Part shown: one piece after another, positions 26,940-37,620 of the stretch
How the letters are laid out: each line of letters begins with the position of its first letter
Numbering within the stretch: the stretch's first letter is position 1
Origin: Yersinia canariae
GTDB lineage: Bacteria > Pseudomonadota > Gammaproteobacteria > Enterobacterales > Enterobacteriaceae
Assembly: GCF_009831415.1 (NCBI RefSeq)
Contig: NZ_CP043727.1
Span: 3,968,001-4,032,000 of the forward strand
Direction of reading: 5' to 3'
DNA length: 64,000 nt
Program-made: the position numbers and the translations under genes
Notes under the pieces: model-generated
The model's input: only the letters and a program-made list of their open reading frames with translations
Databases searched by the model: none
Told to the model about the DNA's origin: nothing

Positions 26940-27010
26940 CATTGAGGTATGCTATCAGGTTACCGACAATGACTATCAATAAATTCTTACTCAACGCTGG
27001 AAGACAAATC

Positions 27011-28168
27011 ATGCAAAATTTTACCCTTCATACCCCAACTAAAGTGCTGTTTGGTACTGGTCAGATAGCGCAACTGAATAAAGAAATCCCTGCTGATGCC
27101 CGAATTTTAATTACCTATGGTGGCGGCAGCATCAAGAAAAATGGTGTGCTCGACCAAGTTCACCAAGCGCTGAAAGGCTTTGATTTCGTGGAGTTTGGCG
27201 GCATAGAGCCAAACCCAACTTATGAAACCTTAATGAAAGCAGTCGAGGTTTGCCGGAGTGAGAAAATCAATTTCCTACTCGCGGTGGGCGGCGGTTCAGT
27301 CTTGGATGGCACTAAATTCATCGCGGCGGCGGTCAATTATCCACAAGATCCATGGCATATTCTGGAAACCACCGGCAGAGATATCAAAGAAGCGCTGCCA
27401 ATGGGTTCAGTCCTGACCTTGCCTGCAACCGGCTCTGAAACTAACAGCGGTGCTGTTATCAGCCGCCGCAGCACCGGCGATAAACAACATTTCTTCTCAC
27501 CTCTCGTCCAGCCGCTGTTTGCTGTGCTGGACCCAGTGGTAACTTATACCTTGCCGCCACGCCAGGTCGCTAATGGTGTGGTCGATGCTTTTGTTCACAC
27601 TATTGAGCAATATCTGACTTATCCGGTCGATGCAAAAGTGCAAGATCGTTTTGCTGAGGGCTTGCTGCTAACACTGATTGAAGATGGCCCGAAAGCCTTG
27701 ACTGATCCTGAAAATTACAATGTCCGTGCCAACATTATGTGGAGCGCGACTATGGCATTAAACGGCCTAATTGGTGCTGGTGTGCCACAAGACTGGGCGA
27801 CGCATATGCTGGGCCACGAACTGACAGCACGTCACGGGTTGGACCATGCGCAAACATTGGCCGTGATATTACCGGCCTTGTTGGTGGAGAAAAAACAACA
27901 AAAACGCGCGAAATTACTGCAATATGCAGAGCGTGTGTGGAATATCCGCGAAAGTAGCGAAGACCAACGCATTGATGCTGCCATTGAAGCAACTCGTCAC
28001 TTCTTTGAAAGCATGGGTGTCGCAACTCGTTTGTCCGATTACAAACTCGATGGCAGCACTATTCCCTTGCTTATCAAAAAATTAGAAGAGCACGGGATGA
28101 CTGCCCTTGGCGAACACGGCGACATCACTTTAGCCGATAGCAAACGTATCTACGAAGCTGCGGTCTAA
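27011..28168 (+). CDS. yqhD: YqhD, NADPH-dependent aldehyde reductase
   Basis: 385 residues of the iron-containing alcohol dehydrogenase family (type III). Visible are the NADPH site GGGS (VGGGSVLDGTKFIA) and the metal ligands: Asp in NGVVDAFVHTIEQYLT with its His, and the His residues of WATHMLGHELTARHGLDHAQTLA. It reduces short-chain and lipid-derived aldehydes (glyoxal, acrolein, furfural, butanal). The ATG at 27011 was chosen because GGAAGAC lies about six bases before it and it matches the E. coli N terminus; in-frame starts upstream run into the direct repeat. Confidence 0.95.
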   Translation: MQNFTLHTPTKVLFGTGQIAQLNKEIPADARILITYGGGSIKKNGVLDQVHQALKGFDFVEFGGIEPNPTYETLMKAVEVCRSEKINFLLAVGGGSVLDGTKFIAAAVNYPQDPWHILETTGRDIKEALPMGSVLTLPATGSETNSGAVISRRSTGDKQHFFSPLVQPLFAVLDPVVTYTLPPRQVANGVVDAFVHTIEQYLTYPVDAKVQDRFAEGLLLTLIEDGPKALTDPENYNVRANIMWSATMALNGLIGAGVPQDWATHMLGHELTARHGLDHAQTLAVILPALLVEKKQQKRAKLLQYAERVWNIRESSEDQRIDAAIEATRHFFESMGVATRLSDYKLDGSTIPLLIKKLEEHGMTALGEHGDITLADSKRIYEAAV

Positions 28169-28180
28169 CAATCATAGCTT

Positions 28181-28228
28181 GGCGGAATGTTAAGAGGTTC
28201 ATAATCCCGCTCTTAACCGTCCGCCTTT
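28181..28228 (+). terminator. Terminator-like hairpin after yqhD
   Basis: A two-part stem, GGCGGA...TTAAGAG pairing with CTCTTAA...TCCGCC, followed by TTTG, starts 13 bases after the yqhD stop. The T-tract is short, so termination may be partial. Confidence 0.65.
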
Positions 28229-28392
28229 GCGTTATTTTAAGACAAACTAATAAGTCGAGTCATCGTGACTAAACTTAAGTCATCGGCAACCGGCTGATAC
28301 AGTCCAGTCACTCCCCTAAGGAAACGGCGTTACAGGCAAGTTGAAAGTCCGCAACGTTTTGTCCTAAGGGTATGTAAGCTAAGGAGATAAAT

Positions 28393-29226
28393 ATGGCGAC
28401 GCAACCCATTATCAAATTGCACGATGGAAATCTGATGCCACAACTCGGCCTTGGCGTTTGGCAAGCAAGCATTGAAGAAACACAACTTGCTGTCAGCAAG
28501 GCGCTGGAGGTCGGCTATCGATCAATCGATACTGCGGCTATTTATAAGAATGAGGAGGGGGTTGGTCAGGCGCTGAAAACCGCCAATGTCGCCCGTGATG
28601 AGCTCTTTATCACCACCAAACTGTGGAATGACAGTCAGCATAATCCAAAGCAAGCACTGGAAGAGAGTCTGGAAAAACTTCAGCTCGATTATGTGGATCT
28701 GTATCTAATCCACTGGCCAGATCCTGCTCAGGACAGCTATGTCAGTGCTTGGCGTGAACTTATCGCACTGAAAGAAAAGGGTTTGATCCGCAGTATTGGG
28801 GTCTGTAACTTCAATATCCCTCATCTGCAACGGTTAATTGATGAAACCGGCGTAGCCCCTGCTGTTAATCAGATTGAGCTTCACCCTTTGCTACAACAGC
28901 GGCAGCTCCATGCCTGGAATGCCACACATCATATTGCGACTGAGTCCTGGAGCCCACTTGCTCAGGGTGGCGATGGCGTTTTTGATCAGGCGGTCATTCG
29001 TCAATTAGCACAAAAATACAGCAAAACACCGGCACAAATCGTGATCCGTTGGCATCTGGACTGCGGGCTGATTGTTATTCCAAAGTCAGTAACACCGGCA
29101 CGTATCAGGGAAAACTTTGCAGTATTTGATTTTAAACTACACAAAGATGAACTGACGGCAATTTCGAAGTTAGATAGCGGAAAGCGGCTGGGGCCAGACC
29201 CGGATGTTTTCGGATCTGACCGCTGA
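28393..29226 (+). CDS. dkgA: DkgA, 2,5-diketo-D-gluconate reductase A / aldo-keto reductase
   Basis: 277 residues of the aldo-keto reductase family, full length. The catalytic tetrad can be placed: Asp in RSIDTAAIYKNE, the Tyr of the same segment, Lys in ITTKLWN and His in LYLIHWPDP. The C-terminal NADPH-binding IPKSVTPARIRENFAVFDF is intact. It reduces methylglyoxal, 2,5-diketo-gluconate and beta-keto esters, and follows yqhD as in E. coli, where YqhC activates both. GGAGATAA precedes the ATG. It may have its own promoter in the 164 bases after the yqhD terminator. Confidence 0.94.
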   Translation: MATQPIIKLHDGNLMPQLGLGVWQASIEETQLAVSKALEVGYRSIDTAAIYKNEEGVGQALKTANVARDELFITTKLWNDSQHNPKQALEESLEKLQLDYVDLYLIHWPDPAQDSYVSAWRELIALKEKGLIRSIGVCNFNIPHLQRLIDETGVAPAVNQIELHPLLQQRQLHAWNATHHIATESWSPLAQGGDGVFDQAVIRQLAQKYSKTPAQIVIRWHLDCGLIVIPKSVTPARIRENFAVFDFKLHKDELTAISKLDSGKRLGPDPDVFGSDR

Positions 29227-29235
29227 TTTATCAGC

Positions 29236-31536
29236 TTAATGATGCTTGGCTTTCCCTCTGGTCGCTCCAGCGGGTTTATTCACCGGCGCTCTGTTTGCGC
29301 CGGTTTTGCTACCTGATGCCTTGGGCGTAGATGTGCCCGCGGTTGCCCGCACGACTTTACCCGAAGAAGCTTTATTTTCAGGTGTTTTACCGGCAGGAGT
29401 GGTGTTTGTGCGGCTACCCGGCTGGCGCTGGCGAGTTATCGACGTGTGCTTAGTCAGTGCCGGAGTATGTTGCCGATACGCCCGGCGAGCTTCACGTTGC
29501 TCTTCCAGAGTTAGGGCCGGAACCAAGCATTCACGACGGCCACCAATCAGATGTTGCAGCCCCATATCTTCTAATGCTGTGCGAATCATCGGCCAGTTCG
29601 CGGGATCATGATAGCGCAGCAATGCTTTATGCAACCGCCGTTGGCGATCACCTTTAGGAACAACAACATCCTCACTCTTGTAATCCACTTTGCCCAGCGG
29701 ATTTTTGCCGGTGTAATACATGGTTGTGGAGTTAGCCAGCGGTGATGGGTAGAAATTCTGCACCTGATCCAAACGGAAGCGGTTTTTCTTGAGCCAAAGA
29801 GCCAAATTGACCATATCTTTATCTTCCGTCCCTGGGTGCGCAGAGATGAAATAAGGAATCAAATACTGCTCTTTACCCGCCTGCTTGGAATAGGTATCAA
29901 ACAGCTCTTTAAAGCGCTGATAGCTGCCCATCCCCGGTTTCATCATTTTGGAAAGTGGCCCTTCCTCGGTGTGTTCCGGCGCTATTTTTAAGTAGCCGCC
30001 TACATGATGGCTAGCTAATTCTTTGATATAACGCGGATCTTCCACTGCCAGGTCATAGCGAACACCGGAGGCGATCAGGATTTTTTTAATCCCTTTTAAA
30101 TCACGCGCTCGCCGATACAAAGAGATCGTCGGCTGATGGTTAGTATCCATGTGCTGGCAGATTTCAGGATAAACACAGGATGCGCGACGACACGTCTGCT
30201 CGGCTCGAGGTGACTGGCAACGCAACATATACATATTTGCCGTCGGGCCACCCAGATCAGAAATAATACCCGTAAAACCAGGGACTTTATCGCGGATTTC
30301 TTCTATTTCACGAATGATGGAGTCTTCAGAACGGCTCTGAATAATACGCCCTTCATGTTCGGTAATAGAACAAAACGAGCAACCACCATAACAACCGCGC
30401 ATAATATTGATCGAAAAACGAATCATATCGTAAGCCGGAATCGGTGATTTCCCATACGATGGATGCGGTACGCGCTGATAAGGGAGCGCAAAAACACTGT
30501 CCATTTCTTCGGTGCTAAGTGGAATAGCCGGTGGGTTAATCCAGATATAGCGATCGCCGTGCTTTTGCATCAAAGCCCGCGCACAGCCTGGGTTGGTTTC
30601 ATGATGCAAAATCCGCGAAGTGTGGGCATACAGCACTTTATCCGCTTTCACTTTTTCATAGGATGGCAGCAAGACATAGGTTTTTTCCCACGGCTTGGGT
30701 TTAGCGGCTCGCACGGTAATTGGCTTGGCTTCCGGCTCAGGCACACTGTCCGTCGCACACGGCAAATCTTCGCCATACGGGTTAGGAATAGCTTCTATTC
30801 GGCCCGGTTTATCCATCCGGGTAGAATCCACACCACTCCAGCCCGGTAATGCGGTTTTGCGCATGACAACGGTATTACGGACATCCTGAATATCAGCGAT
30901 TTTCTCACCAGCAGCCAAGCGGTGTGCAACCTCAACCAGTGGCCGCTCACCATTGCCATATACCAACATATCGGCTTTGGCATCCACAATCACCGAGCGG
31001 CGTACAGTATCTGACCAATAATCATAGTGGGCAATACGCCGTAAGCTGGCTTCAATACCCCCTAATAAAACAGGTACATGACTATAGGCTTCTTTGCAGC
31101 GCTGGCTATACACCAGCGTGGCACGGTCTGGCCGCTTACCGCTTTGGTTATCTGGCGTGTATGCATCGTCATGGCGCAACTTACGGTCAGCGGTATATCG
31201 GTTAATCATCGAGTCCATATTGCCCGCAGTAACCCCGAAGAACAGATTCGGTTCACCCAAGCGCATGAAATCATTTTTATTGCTCCAATCTGGCTGAGCA
31301 ATAATCCCAACACGGAAGCCCTGAGCCTCCAGCATGCGGCCAATGATAGCCATGCCAAAACTGGGGTGATCGACATACGCATCACCGGTGATGACAATAA
31401 TGTCGCAGCTATCCCAGCCCAATATGTCCATTTCTTCGCGAGACATCGGCAGGAATGGCGCAGTGCCATAGCATTCAGCCCAATAAGGCTGATAAGAAAA
31501 CAGGTCGCGCTCTGGCTGGATCAGGCTGGTACTCAT
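29236..31536 (-). CDS. ygiQ: YgiQ, radical SAM protein of the UPF0313 family
   Basis: 766 residues. The radical SAM cluster motif CYGGCSFC (CxxxCxxC) lies near the middle, preceded by a cobalamin-binding-like N-terminal region with [11 protein letters not shown] basic, Ala/Pro/Thr-rich tail of about 70 residues (from QHTPALTKH) is probably disordered. The family's reaction is unknown. The gene converges on dkgA with a nine-base gap and lies downstream of ftsP on the same strand. Confidence 0.93.
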   Translation of the reverse strand: MSTSLIQPERDLFSYQPYWAECYGTAPFLPMSREEMDILGWDSCDIIVITGDAYVDHPSFGMAIIGRMLEAQGFRVGIIAQPDWSNKNDFMRLGEPNLFFGVTAGNMDSMINRYTADRKLRHDDAYTPDNQSGKRPDRATLVYSQRCKEAYSHVPVLLGGIEASLRRIAHYDYWSDTVRRSVIVDAKADMLVYGNGERPLVEVAHRLAAGEKIADIQDVRNTVVMRKTALPGWSGVDSTRMDKPGRIEAIPNPYGEDLPCATDSVPEPEAKPITVRAAKPKPWEKTYVLLPSYEKVKADKVLYAHTSRILHHETNPGCARALMQKHGDRYIWINPPAIPLSTEEMDSVFALPYQRVPHPSYGKSPIPAYDMIRFSINIMRGCYGGCSFCSITEHEGRIIQSRSEDSIIREIEEIRDKVPGFTGIISDLGGPTANMYMLRCQSPRAEQTCRRASCVYPEICQHMDTNHQPTISLYRRARDLKGIKKILIASGVRYDLAVEDPRYIKELASHHVGGYLKIAPEHTEEGPLSKMMKPGMGSYQRFKELFDTYSKQAGKEQYLIPYFISAHPGTEDKDMVNLALWLKKNRFRLDQVQNFYPSPLANSTTMYYTGKNPLGKVDYKSEDVVVPKGDRQRRLHKALLRYHDPANWPMIRTALEDMGLQHLIGGRRECLVPALTLEEQREARRAYRQHTPALTKHTSITRQRQPGSRTNTTPAGKTPENKASSGKVVRATAGTSTPKASGSKTGANRAPVNKPAGATRGKAKHH

Positions 31537-31718
31537 GGCAACACTCTTTGAATTGGGGAAATTGAGGTGGTTCGGGTTAAGAAATCATCACCGGGCGGCG
31601 ATTATACGCATTTATCCACGGAAAGAGGAAGGATATATCATTTGATAATGTGATTAAGAACATCACTGAGAGCAGGGCCACCGAATCAATATCAATTGAA
31701 GCAATGGCCCTATTGCCC

Positions 31719-33146
31719 TTAGCCGAGTGTTGGCGCCGCCTGCGTCACCAGTTGCCCGGCGGTTCCACGGTCTGCCATCTCGAGGGTCTGGCTGTAAAAC
31801 AGGAATGGGAAATGTTCAGAAGAGACCTGATTGAAATACACCAACAATTCCACATCACCATCAACCCAAACTGTATCCTTCCAGCCACGATCTTCGGCCA
31901 TCGCGGGCGCACCATTGACGTTTTTCACCAAGAACGAAACGCCCTGAATATGGAATGCTTGCGGCATATCGGCATGAATGGTCCAACGTTCCCAAGTACC
32001 CTGCTGTGCTTGAGCATCAACCCGGTTCATATCCCAGATAGCGCCATTAATTCCTGGCAAGTCATCCCCTAAACGGAACTCGCGGGAACGAACCACACTG
32101 CCGTCCAAAATCTGATCTGAGAGCAAACGCATTGGTAAATTATCAGTGACCAACGGCAACAGGCCAGTTGGTTTTAATGTCAGCACCAAGGTAGAAATCA
32201 GAATAGTCGATGGCTCAAAAAGCCCGCGCAATCGATCCATAATCCCGGCGGATTCACCGGCCGTAATCGACACTTCGCTGCCCTGTGACATATCAATAAC
32301 GACTTCACGCCGCTCACCCGGCGCTAACGAGAGCTGCTGCACCGCCACAGGCGCGGGTAGAAAACCCTGATCACTGGCAACCACATGCAATGGGCGGCCA
32401 TCACTCAGTTGTAAGGTATAGCGACGGGCATTGGATGCATTTAATAAACGTAACCGCACCCAACCACGAGAAACTTCAACAAACGGGCTTTGCACACCGT
32501 TAACCAGCAAAGTGTCACCGATAAAACCACCTTTGGCTGGTGGGTCATATTCCGGTACGCCGAAGTTATCGAGCCGCTTGTCCTGAATAATAATCGGAAA
32601 ATCATCAACACCGTAATGGCTCGGCAGCGGCATGGCTTTGCTGACGTCATCTTCCACCAGCCACATACCGGCCAGCCCATTATAAACATGGGGTGCCATG
32701 CGGTTAGGTGTATTGGCATGATACCAACAGGTGGCAGCGGGTTGCCTTACTGGCAATACTGGCGACCAATCGACACCAGGGGAAATCATACGCGACGCGC
32801 CCCCCATCAATGTGCCCGGAACTTGTAGCCCACTGATGGTCATTGATACTGGCTCAGTCAAACGGTTGCTATAAATGAGCTTAACGTCATCCCCGCTATA
32901 AACCCGGACAGTCGGCCCCAGATACATACCATTGATACCCCACACCGCCGCTTTTTGTCTGCCACTGAAGGCCCAGTGCGCCCGCTGTAAAGTCAAAAAC
33001 AACGGTTGGCCACGGCGAGATTCCAGTAAAGGTGGAATAGGTAACGAGGATTGCTGGGTACTATTAGCCTGTGCCCTCAATGGCAACGAGCCTGCGCCAA
33101 GCGCTAAGCCCGTAGCCTGAATGAACTGGCGACGACTGAGTGACAT
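31719..33146 (-). CDS. ftsP: FtsP (SufI), Tat-exported divisome stabilising protein
   Basis: 475 residues. It begins with a twin-arginine signal (MSLSRRQFIQATGLALGAGSL), so it folds before export, and continues as a multicopper-oxidase fold of three cupredoxin domains. FtsP stabilises the cell-division ring under stress and lacks the copper ligands of true oxidases; the usual HCH cluster is also not evident here. The ATG at 33146 follows GGAGAAG and starts the Tat signal directly; the longer ORF upstream adds 28 residues that break the signal. It lies downstream of plsC. Confidence 0.94.
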   Translation of the reverse strand: MSLSRRQFIQATGLALGAGSLPLRAQANSTQQSSLPIPPLLESRRGQPLFLTLQRAHWAFSGRQKAAVWGINGMYLGPTVRVYSGDDVKLIYSNRLTEPVSMTISGLQVPGTLMGGASRMISPGVDWSPVLPVRQPAATCWYHANTPNRMAPHVYNGLAGMWLVEDDVSKAMPLPSHYGVDDFPIIIQDKRLDNFGVPEYDPPAKGGFIGDTLLVNGVQSPFVEVSRGWVRLRLLNASNARRYTLQLSDGRPLHVVASDQGFLPAPVAVQQLSLAPGERREVVIDMSQGSEVSITAGESAGIMDRLRGLFEPSTILISTLVLTLKPTGLLPLVTDNLPMRLLSDQILDGSVVRSREFRLGDDLPGINGAIWDMNRVDAQAQQGTWERWTIHADMPQAFHIQGVSFLVKNVNGAPAMAEDRGWKDTVWVDGDVELLVYFNQVSSEHFPFLFYSQTLEMADRGTAGQLVTQAAPTLG

Positions 33147-33316
33147 ATCTTCTCCGTGAAAACCACAATCAAACTTACTGCAAAATTTTGCCTGACTGCG
33201 TATAACGCTGAAGGACGGCAAAACGCTCACGACCAGAGTCGTTTAAATGAAAATCCAAAAATTAACTTCGGGCAAAATAATCTCCGCAGAATAACCCGTG
33301 GGCAGGCGCTAATGGA

Positions 33317-34048
33317 TTATTTTTCAGTTGCTGCCTGCTGGGCAATTTCTGCATCAAGTTGTTCAATTTTAGCCAGCATCAAATTACGGCAATGCTCTGA
33401 CAACTCACGAACGCGATCTTTGCCATACCCGGTGGTATCAACTGGCGGCATTATTTCTACAATAACTTTGCCATTTGACCAACGGTTTAACTTGATATGG
33501 TTAGTACTGGACACACAGATTGGCACAATTGGCACCCCTGCGGCGATAGCTGCATGAAATGCACCAGTCTTGAACGGCAGCAAACCACGGCCACGGCTAC
33601 GAGTCCCTTCGGGGAACATCCAGATAGAAACATTCTTTTTCTTAACTTGTTCAACAACTTGAGCAATAGTACCATGTGCTTTAGCCCGGTTATCACGGTC
33701 AATAAGAAGATTCCCCGTCAGCCAATATAATGGGCCAAATAACGGTATCCACAGCAAGCTCTTTTTACCCACGGTGACAGTGCCGGATTGAACGACATTC
33801 GACATCGTGACCATATCGTAGTTATTTTGATGGTTTGCGATATAAATGCAGGTACCGTAGTGCGCTGCATCTGAGGGAATTCGCTGCTCAACGGTAATCC
33901 CAAATAATACTGACATTCGGCCAAAGAGATGGGCGAACGTGGCAAGATTACGCGGATTCCGTGGGCGAAACAGGCAATAAATCGAACCAAATACACACAC
34001 TAGAAAACAATATAAAACTGCCAGCACCGTGCGCACAATTAATAGCAT
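33317..34048 (-). CDS. plsC: 1-acyl-sn-glycerol-3-phosphate acyltransferase
   Basis: 243 residues with an N-terminal membrane segment. It has the acyltransferase motifs NHQNNYD (HX4D), a following GTVTVGKKSLLWIPLFG block, FPEGTRSRG and VPIVPICVSS. It makes phosphatidic acid by acylating lysophosphatidate at position 2 on the inner membrane, an essential step in phospholipid synthesis. It lies between parC and ftsP, as in E. coli. Confidence 0.95.
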   Translation of the reverse strand: MLLIVRTVLAVLYCFLVCVFGSIYCLFRPRNPRNLATFAHLFGRMSVLFGITVEQRIPSDAAHYGTCIYIANHQNNYDMVTMSNVVQSGTVTVGKKSLLWIPLFGPLYWLTGNLLIDRDNRAKAHGTIAQVVEQVKKKNVSIWMFPEGTRSRGRGLLPFKTGAFHAAIAAGVPIVPICVSSTNHIKLNRWSNGKVIVEIMPPVDTTGYGKDRVRELSEHCRNLMLAKIEQLDAEIAQQAATEK

Positions 34049-34152
34049 AACAACCTCTTAAACACTCACTCTTAGATTCGTAATCGGCGCTAGTATAACG
34101 ATTTCCGAGCAAAACACCGCGCAGATTCCTTACCCTAGTCCGGTTACGCGAC

Positions 34153-34175
34153 AGCGCGCGCAAATTACGCGCGCT
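34153..34175. other. GC-rich hairpin between parC and plsC
   Basis: A perfect eight-base inverted repeat, AGCGCGCG / CGCGCGCT, with a seven-base loop. No T-tract follows on either strand, so it is more likely an mRNA-stabilising or processing hairpin than a terminator. Confidence 0.6.
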
Positions 34176-34204
34176 CCCTGTTACATTGGCGGGCTACCAC
34201 CTAA

Positions 34205-36478
34205 TTACTCTTCATTATCTATGGGTATCGGCCGCTCTGGTGCATCAACATCAACGCGATCAATACGTTGCAGACCACGAGGCAGTGGAGAACCTTTCCG
34301 GCCACGTTCAGCTCTGAATTTCTGCAAATCTTCTGGCCGTAAGGTTAGCTTACGTTTACCGAAGTGAAGGGTAATGGATGTTTGAGGAGGCAAGACAAAT
34401 AACCAGACCAGGCGATCTTTACCCGCAGCAGCATCCGCCGCTGGGATTGAGACTATTTTATTGCCCTTACCTTTTGATAACTCAGGTAGATCTGCCACCG
34501 GGAACATCAACATACGGCCAGCAGCAGTGATGGATAGCAGCATGTCATCCGGCCCATAAATTTCCAATGGCGGCAACACTTTGGCATTTTCCGGCAAGGT
34601 AATCATCGTCTTACCAGCTCGGTTTTTGGCAACCAAATCATTGAATGTACAGACAAAACCATAACCCGCATCTGAAGCCATCAATAACTTCTGATCGTCT
34701 GACGCCATCAATACCTGTTCAATAGTTGCCCCTGGCGGCAGAGTTAACTTACCGGTTAGCGGCTCCCCTTGCCCACGCGCTGACGGTAGTGCCAGTGGGT
34801 CCAACGCATAGCTGCGGCCGGTTGAGTCCATAAAGACCACCGGTTGGTTACTCTTGCCGCGTGCCGCAGCACGGAAGCTATCACCGGCTTTATAACTTAA
34901 TCCACTCGGGTCAATATCATGGCCTTTGGCACTGCGCACCCATCCCATTTCAGACAACACGATGGTCACCGGCTCAGACGGCACAATGTCATGCTCACTC
35001 ATGGCTTTGGCTTCACCGCGCTCAGTCAGTGGTGAACGGCGGTCATCACCATAAGCAGCAGCATCAGCCTGGATTTCTTTTTTAATCAGTGTGTTAAGCT
35101 TACGTTCTGATGCCAATAACGCCTGTAATTGATCGCGTTCTTTGGCTAGATCATCTTGCTCACCGCGGATCTTCATCTCTTCCAATTTAGCTAAATGGCG
35201 GAGTTTCAGTTCGAGGATAGCTTCAGCCTGAGTTTCAGAAATCGCAAAGTGCTGCATCAGCAATGGTTTTGGCTCATCCTCAGTACGGATGATATGAATA
35301 ACTTCATCGATATTAAGGAAGGCAATCAATAAACCTTCTAAAATATGCAGCCGTTTTAATACCTTTTCTAGCCGATAATTCAGTCGGTTACGTACTGTTT
35401 GACGACGGAATATCAGCCACTCAGTCAGGATTTCCAACAGCCCTTTGACTGACGGGCGATGATCCAGGCCGATCATATTCATGTTAATGCGATAACTTCT
35501 TTCCAGATCCGTGGTGGCGAACAGATGGTTCATTACCTGATCCAGATCGACACGATTGGTACGCGGAACAATTACCAAACGAGTAGGATTTTCATGGTCA
35601 GATTCATCGCGTAAATCCTCAACCATCGGCAACTTCTTAGCGCGCATTTGGCTGGCAATCTGCTCCAGCACTTTAGCACCGGAAACCTGATGTGGCAGGG
35701 CAGTAATCACCGCGCTACCATCTTCTTTCTTCCACAATGCCCGCATCCGCACCGACCCACGGCCATTCTGGTAAATCTTACGAATTTCATCACGCGGAGT
35801 GATGATTTCTGCTTCCGTTGGGAAATCAGGCCCTTGTACGAACTCCAGCAACTCGTCAAGAGAAGTGGTGGGCTTATCAATAAGGGCAATTACTGCCTGT
35901 GCAATTTCGCGCACATTATGGGGTGGAATATCTGTTGCCATCCCGACGGCAATGCCGGTGGTACCATTGAGCAGAATATTCGGCAAACGTGCAGGTAGCA
36001 TTTTCGGCTCCTGCATGGTGCCATCAAAGTTTGGTACCCAATCAACAGTGCCCTGCCCCAACTCGCCCAGCAAAACTTCTGCATATTTAGATAGCCGAGA
36101 TTCGGTGTAACGCATCGCCGCAAAAGATTTAGGGTCATCCGGTGCCCCCCAGTTCCCTTGCCCATCAACCAATGGATAACGGTAGGAAAATGGCTGCGCC
36201 ATCAATACCATAGCTTCATAACAAGCGCTGTCGCCATGTGGGTGATATTTACCCAGCACGTCACCGACTGTACGGGCGGATTTTTTGAATTTTGCGTTAT
36301 TGCTCAGCCCCAGCTCAGACATCGCGTAGACAATGCGCCGTTGCACCGGTTTCAAACCATCGCCGATAAACGGCAACGCCCGATCCATGATGACGTACAT
36401 GGAATAGTTCAGATAGGCGTTTTCAGTAAAGGTGTGCAGCGGTATGCGTTCTGCACCGTCATGAGTCAAATCACTCAT
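34205..36478 (-). CDS. parC: Topoisomerase IV subunit A
   Basis: 757 residues, the full ParC length. The catalytic Tyr lies in [10 protein letters not shown] (about residue 124). The quinolone-resistance region reads [12 protein letters not shown], with Ser and Glu in the wild-type state. C-terminal beta-pinwheel repeats follow. With ParE it unlinks daughter chromosomes. In E. coli parC and parE lie apart, as here, and parC heads the run parC-plsC-ftsP. The short acidic C-terminal tail ends NEE. Confidence 0.97.
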   Translation of the reverse strand: MSDLTHDGAERIPLHTFTENAYLNYSMYVIMDRALPFIGDGLKPVQRRIVYAMSELGLSNNAKFKKSARTVGDVLGKYHPHGDSACYEAMVLMAQPFSYRYPLVDGQGNWGAPDDPKSFAAMRYTESRLSKYAEVLLGELGQGTVDWVPNFDGTMQEPKMLPARLPNILLNGTTGIAVGMATDIPPHNVREIAQAVIALIDKPTTSLDELLEFVQGPDFPTEAEIITPRDEIRKIYQNGRGSVRMRALWKKEDGSAVITALPHQVSGAKVLEQIASQMRAKKLPMVEDLRDESDHENPTRLVIVPRTNRVDLDQVMNHLFATTDLERSYRINMNMIGLDHRPSVKGLLEILTEWLIFRRQTVRNRLNYRLEKVLKRLHILEGLLIAFLNIDEVIHIIRTEDEPKPLLMQHFAISETQAEAILELKLRHLAKLEEMKIRGEQDDLAKERDQLQALLASERKLNTLIKKEIQADAAAYGDDRRSPLTERGEAKAMSEHDIVPSEPVTIVLSEMGWVRSAKGHDIDPSGLSYKAGDSFRAAARGKSNQPVVFMDSTGRSYALDPLALPSARGQGEPLTGKLTLPPGATIEQVLMASDDQKLLMASDAGYGFVCTFNDLVAKNRAGKTMITLPENAKVLPPLEIYGPDDMLLSITAAGRMLMFPVADLPELSKGKGNKIVSIPAADAAAGKDRLVWLFVLPPQTSITLHFGKRKLTLRPEDLQKFRAERGRKGSPLPRGLQRIDRVDVDAPERPIPIDNEE

Positions 36479-36733
36479 TACTCAATTATCCTCAGACTCT
36501 GGAGGCGATCACTGTCAGTCAGCAAATCGGCACCGCAAGTTCATTGTCAATTTCTGCCCGCGATAGTACCTCATCTGCGGGGCTACTGTCACAACCCACA
36601 GATAATCTCAATCTTTCCCCCTTGTAACATTAGCCGCTCTTTCTATCAGCGCAGCAACAAAACGATATCATCATGTAGCCTATCGCTTCTCTTCCCTTTC
36701 TATACTGCCTATGCGCTGGCCCCCCTTCAGCTG

Positions 36734-36877
36734 CTATTTGCTCCCCCGATTGGCAGCTCTCGGGCGATTAAACCTATTATTAACCGCCGATACTTGCCGA
36801 GCTTTATGGCAAAAGGTGAAACCATCATCGCCGGGTAGCATCACATCCAAAATGACTAAATCCACGAGTTTTGTTGC
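36734..36877 (-). pseudogene. Remnant of an OmpR-family response regulator receiver domain
   Basis: On the minus strand, 36877 to about 36790 reads ATKLVDLVILDVMLPGDDG followed by FTFCHKARQVSAV, the phosphoacceptor-Asp strand and loop of a receiver domain. The frame then loses similarity and ends at TAG (36734). Two TAA codons lie directly upstream in frame, and no start, N-terminal acidic pocket, output domain or partner kinase is left. It sits where E. coli has qseBC, but its LDVMLPGDDG wording is general for OmpR-type regulators, so identity with qseB is not shown. Confidence 0.75.
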
Positions 36878-36888
36878 TTATTAAGCAA
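36874..36888. promoter_or_regulatory. Palindrome upstream of mdaB, possible LysR-type operator
   Basis: TTGCTTA-T-TAAGCAA is a perfect 15-base palindrome that also fits the loose T-N11-A rule of LysR-type sites. It lies 107 bases before the mdaB start. Function is inferred from position and from a LysR-family gene nearby. Confidence 0.35.
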
Positions 36889-36995
36889 TAGTGTTATGCA
36901 TCATTGTGTGTTTTTCTCTGGTCACAAAACCCTTAGCATACTCAGTATTCCGTGTTGGGCAGTATCAGGCCCGTGGCTTTAAAAGGATTATATCA

Positions 36996-37589
36996 ATGAG
37001 TAATGTATTAATTATCAACGCAATGAAAGAATTTGCGCACTCCAAAGGGGCGCTTAATTTGACTCTCACTAATGTAGCTGCCGATTGTCTACAGGAAAAT
37101 GGTCATCAGGTTAAAATAACTACCGTTGACCAAGGCTATGATATTGAAAGTGAAATTGAAAATTACCTGTGGGCTGATACTGTTATTTATCAGATGCCGG
37201 GTTGGTGGATGGGCGAACCATGGATTTTGAAAAAATATATTGATGAAGTGTTTACCTATGGTCATGGTCGCCTGTATCAAAGTGATGGCCGTACTCGCTC
37301 CGATGCCACAAAGGGCTATGGTTCTGGTGGGTTGATTCAAGGGAAAACCTATATGCTTTCAGTAACCTGGAATGCACCACTTGAAGCTTTTACTGATCCG
37401 AATCAGTTCTTCGAAGGGGTCGGTGTTGATGGCGTTTATCTGCATTTCCATAAAGCAAATCAATTCCTTGGGATGGAGCCTTTGCCAACATTTATGTGTA
37501 ATGATGTGATTAAACAACCGGATATTGAAGGTGACATTAGTCGTTATCGTCAGCATTTGGCCGAGCATTTTAAACATCAAGCCGTTTGA
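36996..37589 (+). CDS. mdaB: MdaB, NADPH:quinone reductase (modulator of drug activity B)
   Basis: 197 residues of the flavodoxin-like NAD(P)H dehydrogenase family. It begins VLIINAMKEFAHSKGALN (the FMN phosphate loop) and carries YQMPGWWMGEPWILKKYIDEVF, characteristic of MdaB. It reduces quinones by two electrons and protects against oxidative stress. ATG at 36996 has AAAAGGAT at seven bases; an upstream in-frame ATG at 36891 would add 35 unrelated residues. Its usual downstream partner ygiN, a quinol monooxygenase, is truncated here. Confidence 0.94.
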   Translation: MSNVLIINAMKEFAHSKGALNLTLTNVAADCLQENGHQVKITTVDQGYDIESEIENYLWADTVIYQMPGWWMGEPWILKKYIDEVFTYGHGRLYQSDGRTRSDATKGYGSGGLIQGKTYMLSVTWNAPLEAFTDPNQFFEGVGVDGVYLHFHKANQFLGMEPLPTFMCNDVIKQPDIEGDISRYRQHLAEHFKHQAV

Positions 37590-37620
37590 TACACACAATC
37601 ACATCTAAGTTGAGTCAATT

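Larger units (their letters stand above)
36479..36995. other. Intergenic region between parC and mdaB
   Basis: 517 bases. It contains the parC leader on the minus strand, a decayed response-regulator fragment (36734-36877) and a perfect palindrome (36874-36888) about 110 bases before mdaB. In E. coli this interval holds qseB, qseC and other genes. An open frame running across parC's 5' end on the plus strand has no supporting features. Confidence 0.65.

Noticed and set aside
31650..32072. 140-codon plus-strand frame antisense to ftsP
   Set aside because: ftsP is intact on the other strand with a Tat signal and full length; the antisense frame has no domain or start signal.
34153..34175. GC-rich hairpin as terminator of parC
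   Set aside because: No T-tract on either strand; parC, plsC and ftsP appear to be one transcription run.
36158..36838. 226-codon plus-strand frame across the 5' end of parC and the intergenic region
   Set aside because: It runs antisense to the conserved parC start, has no ribosome-binding site, and its product resembles nothing; the intergenic part is explained by the parC leader and the response-regulator fragment.
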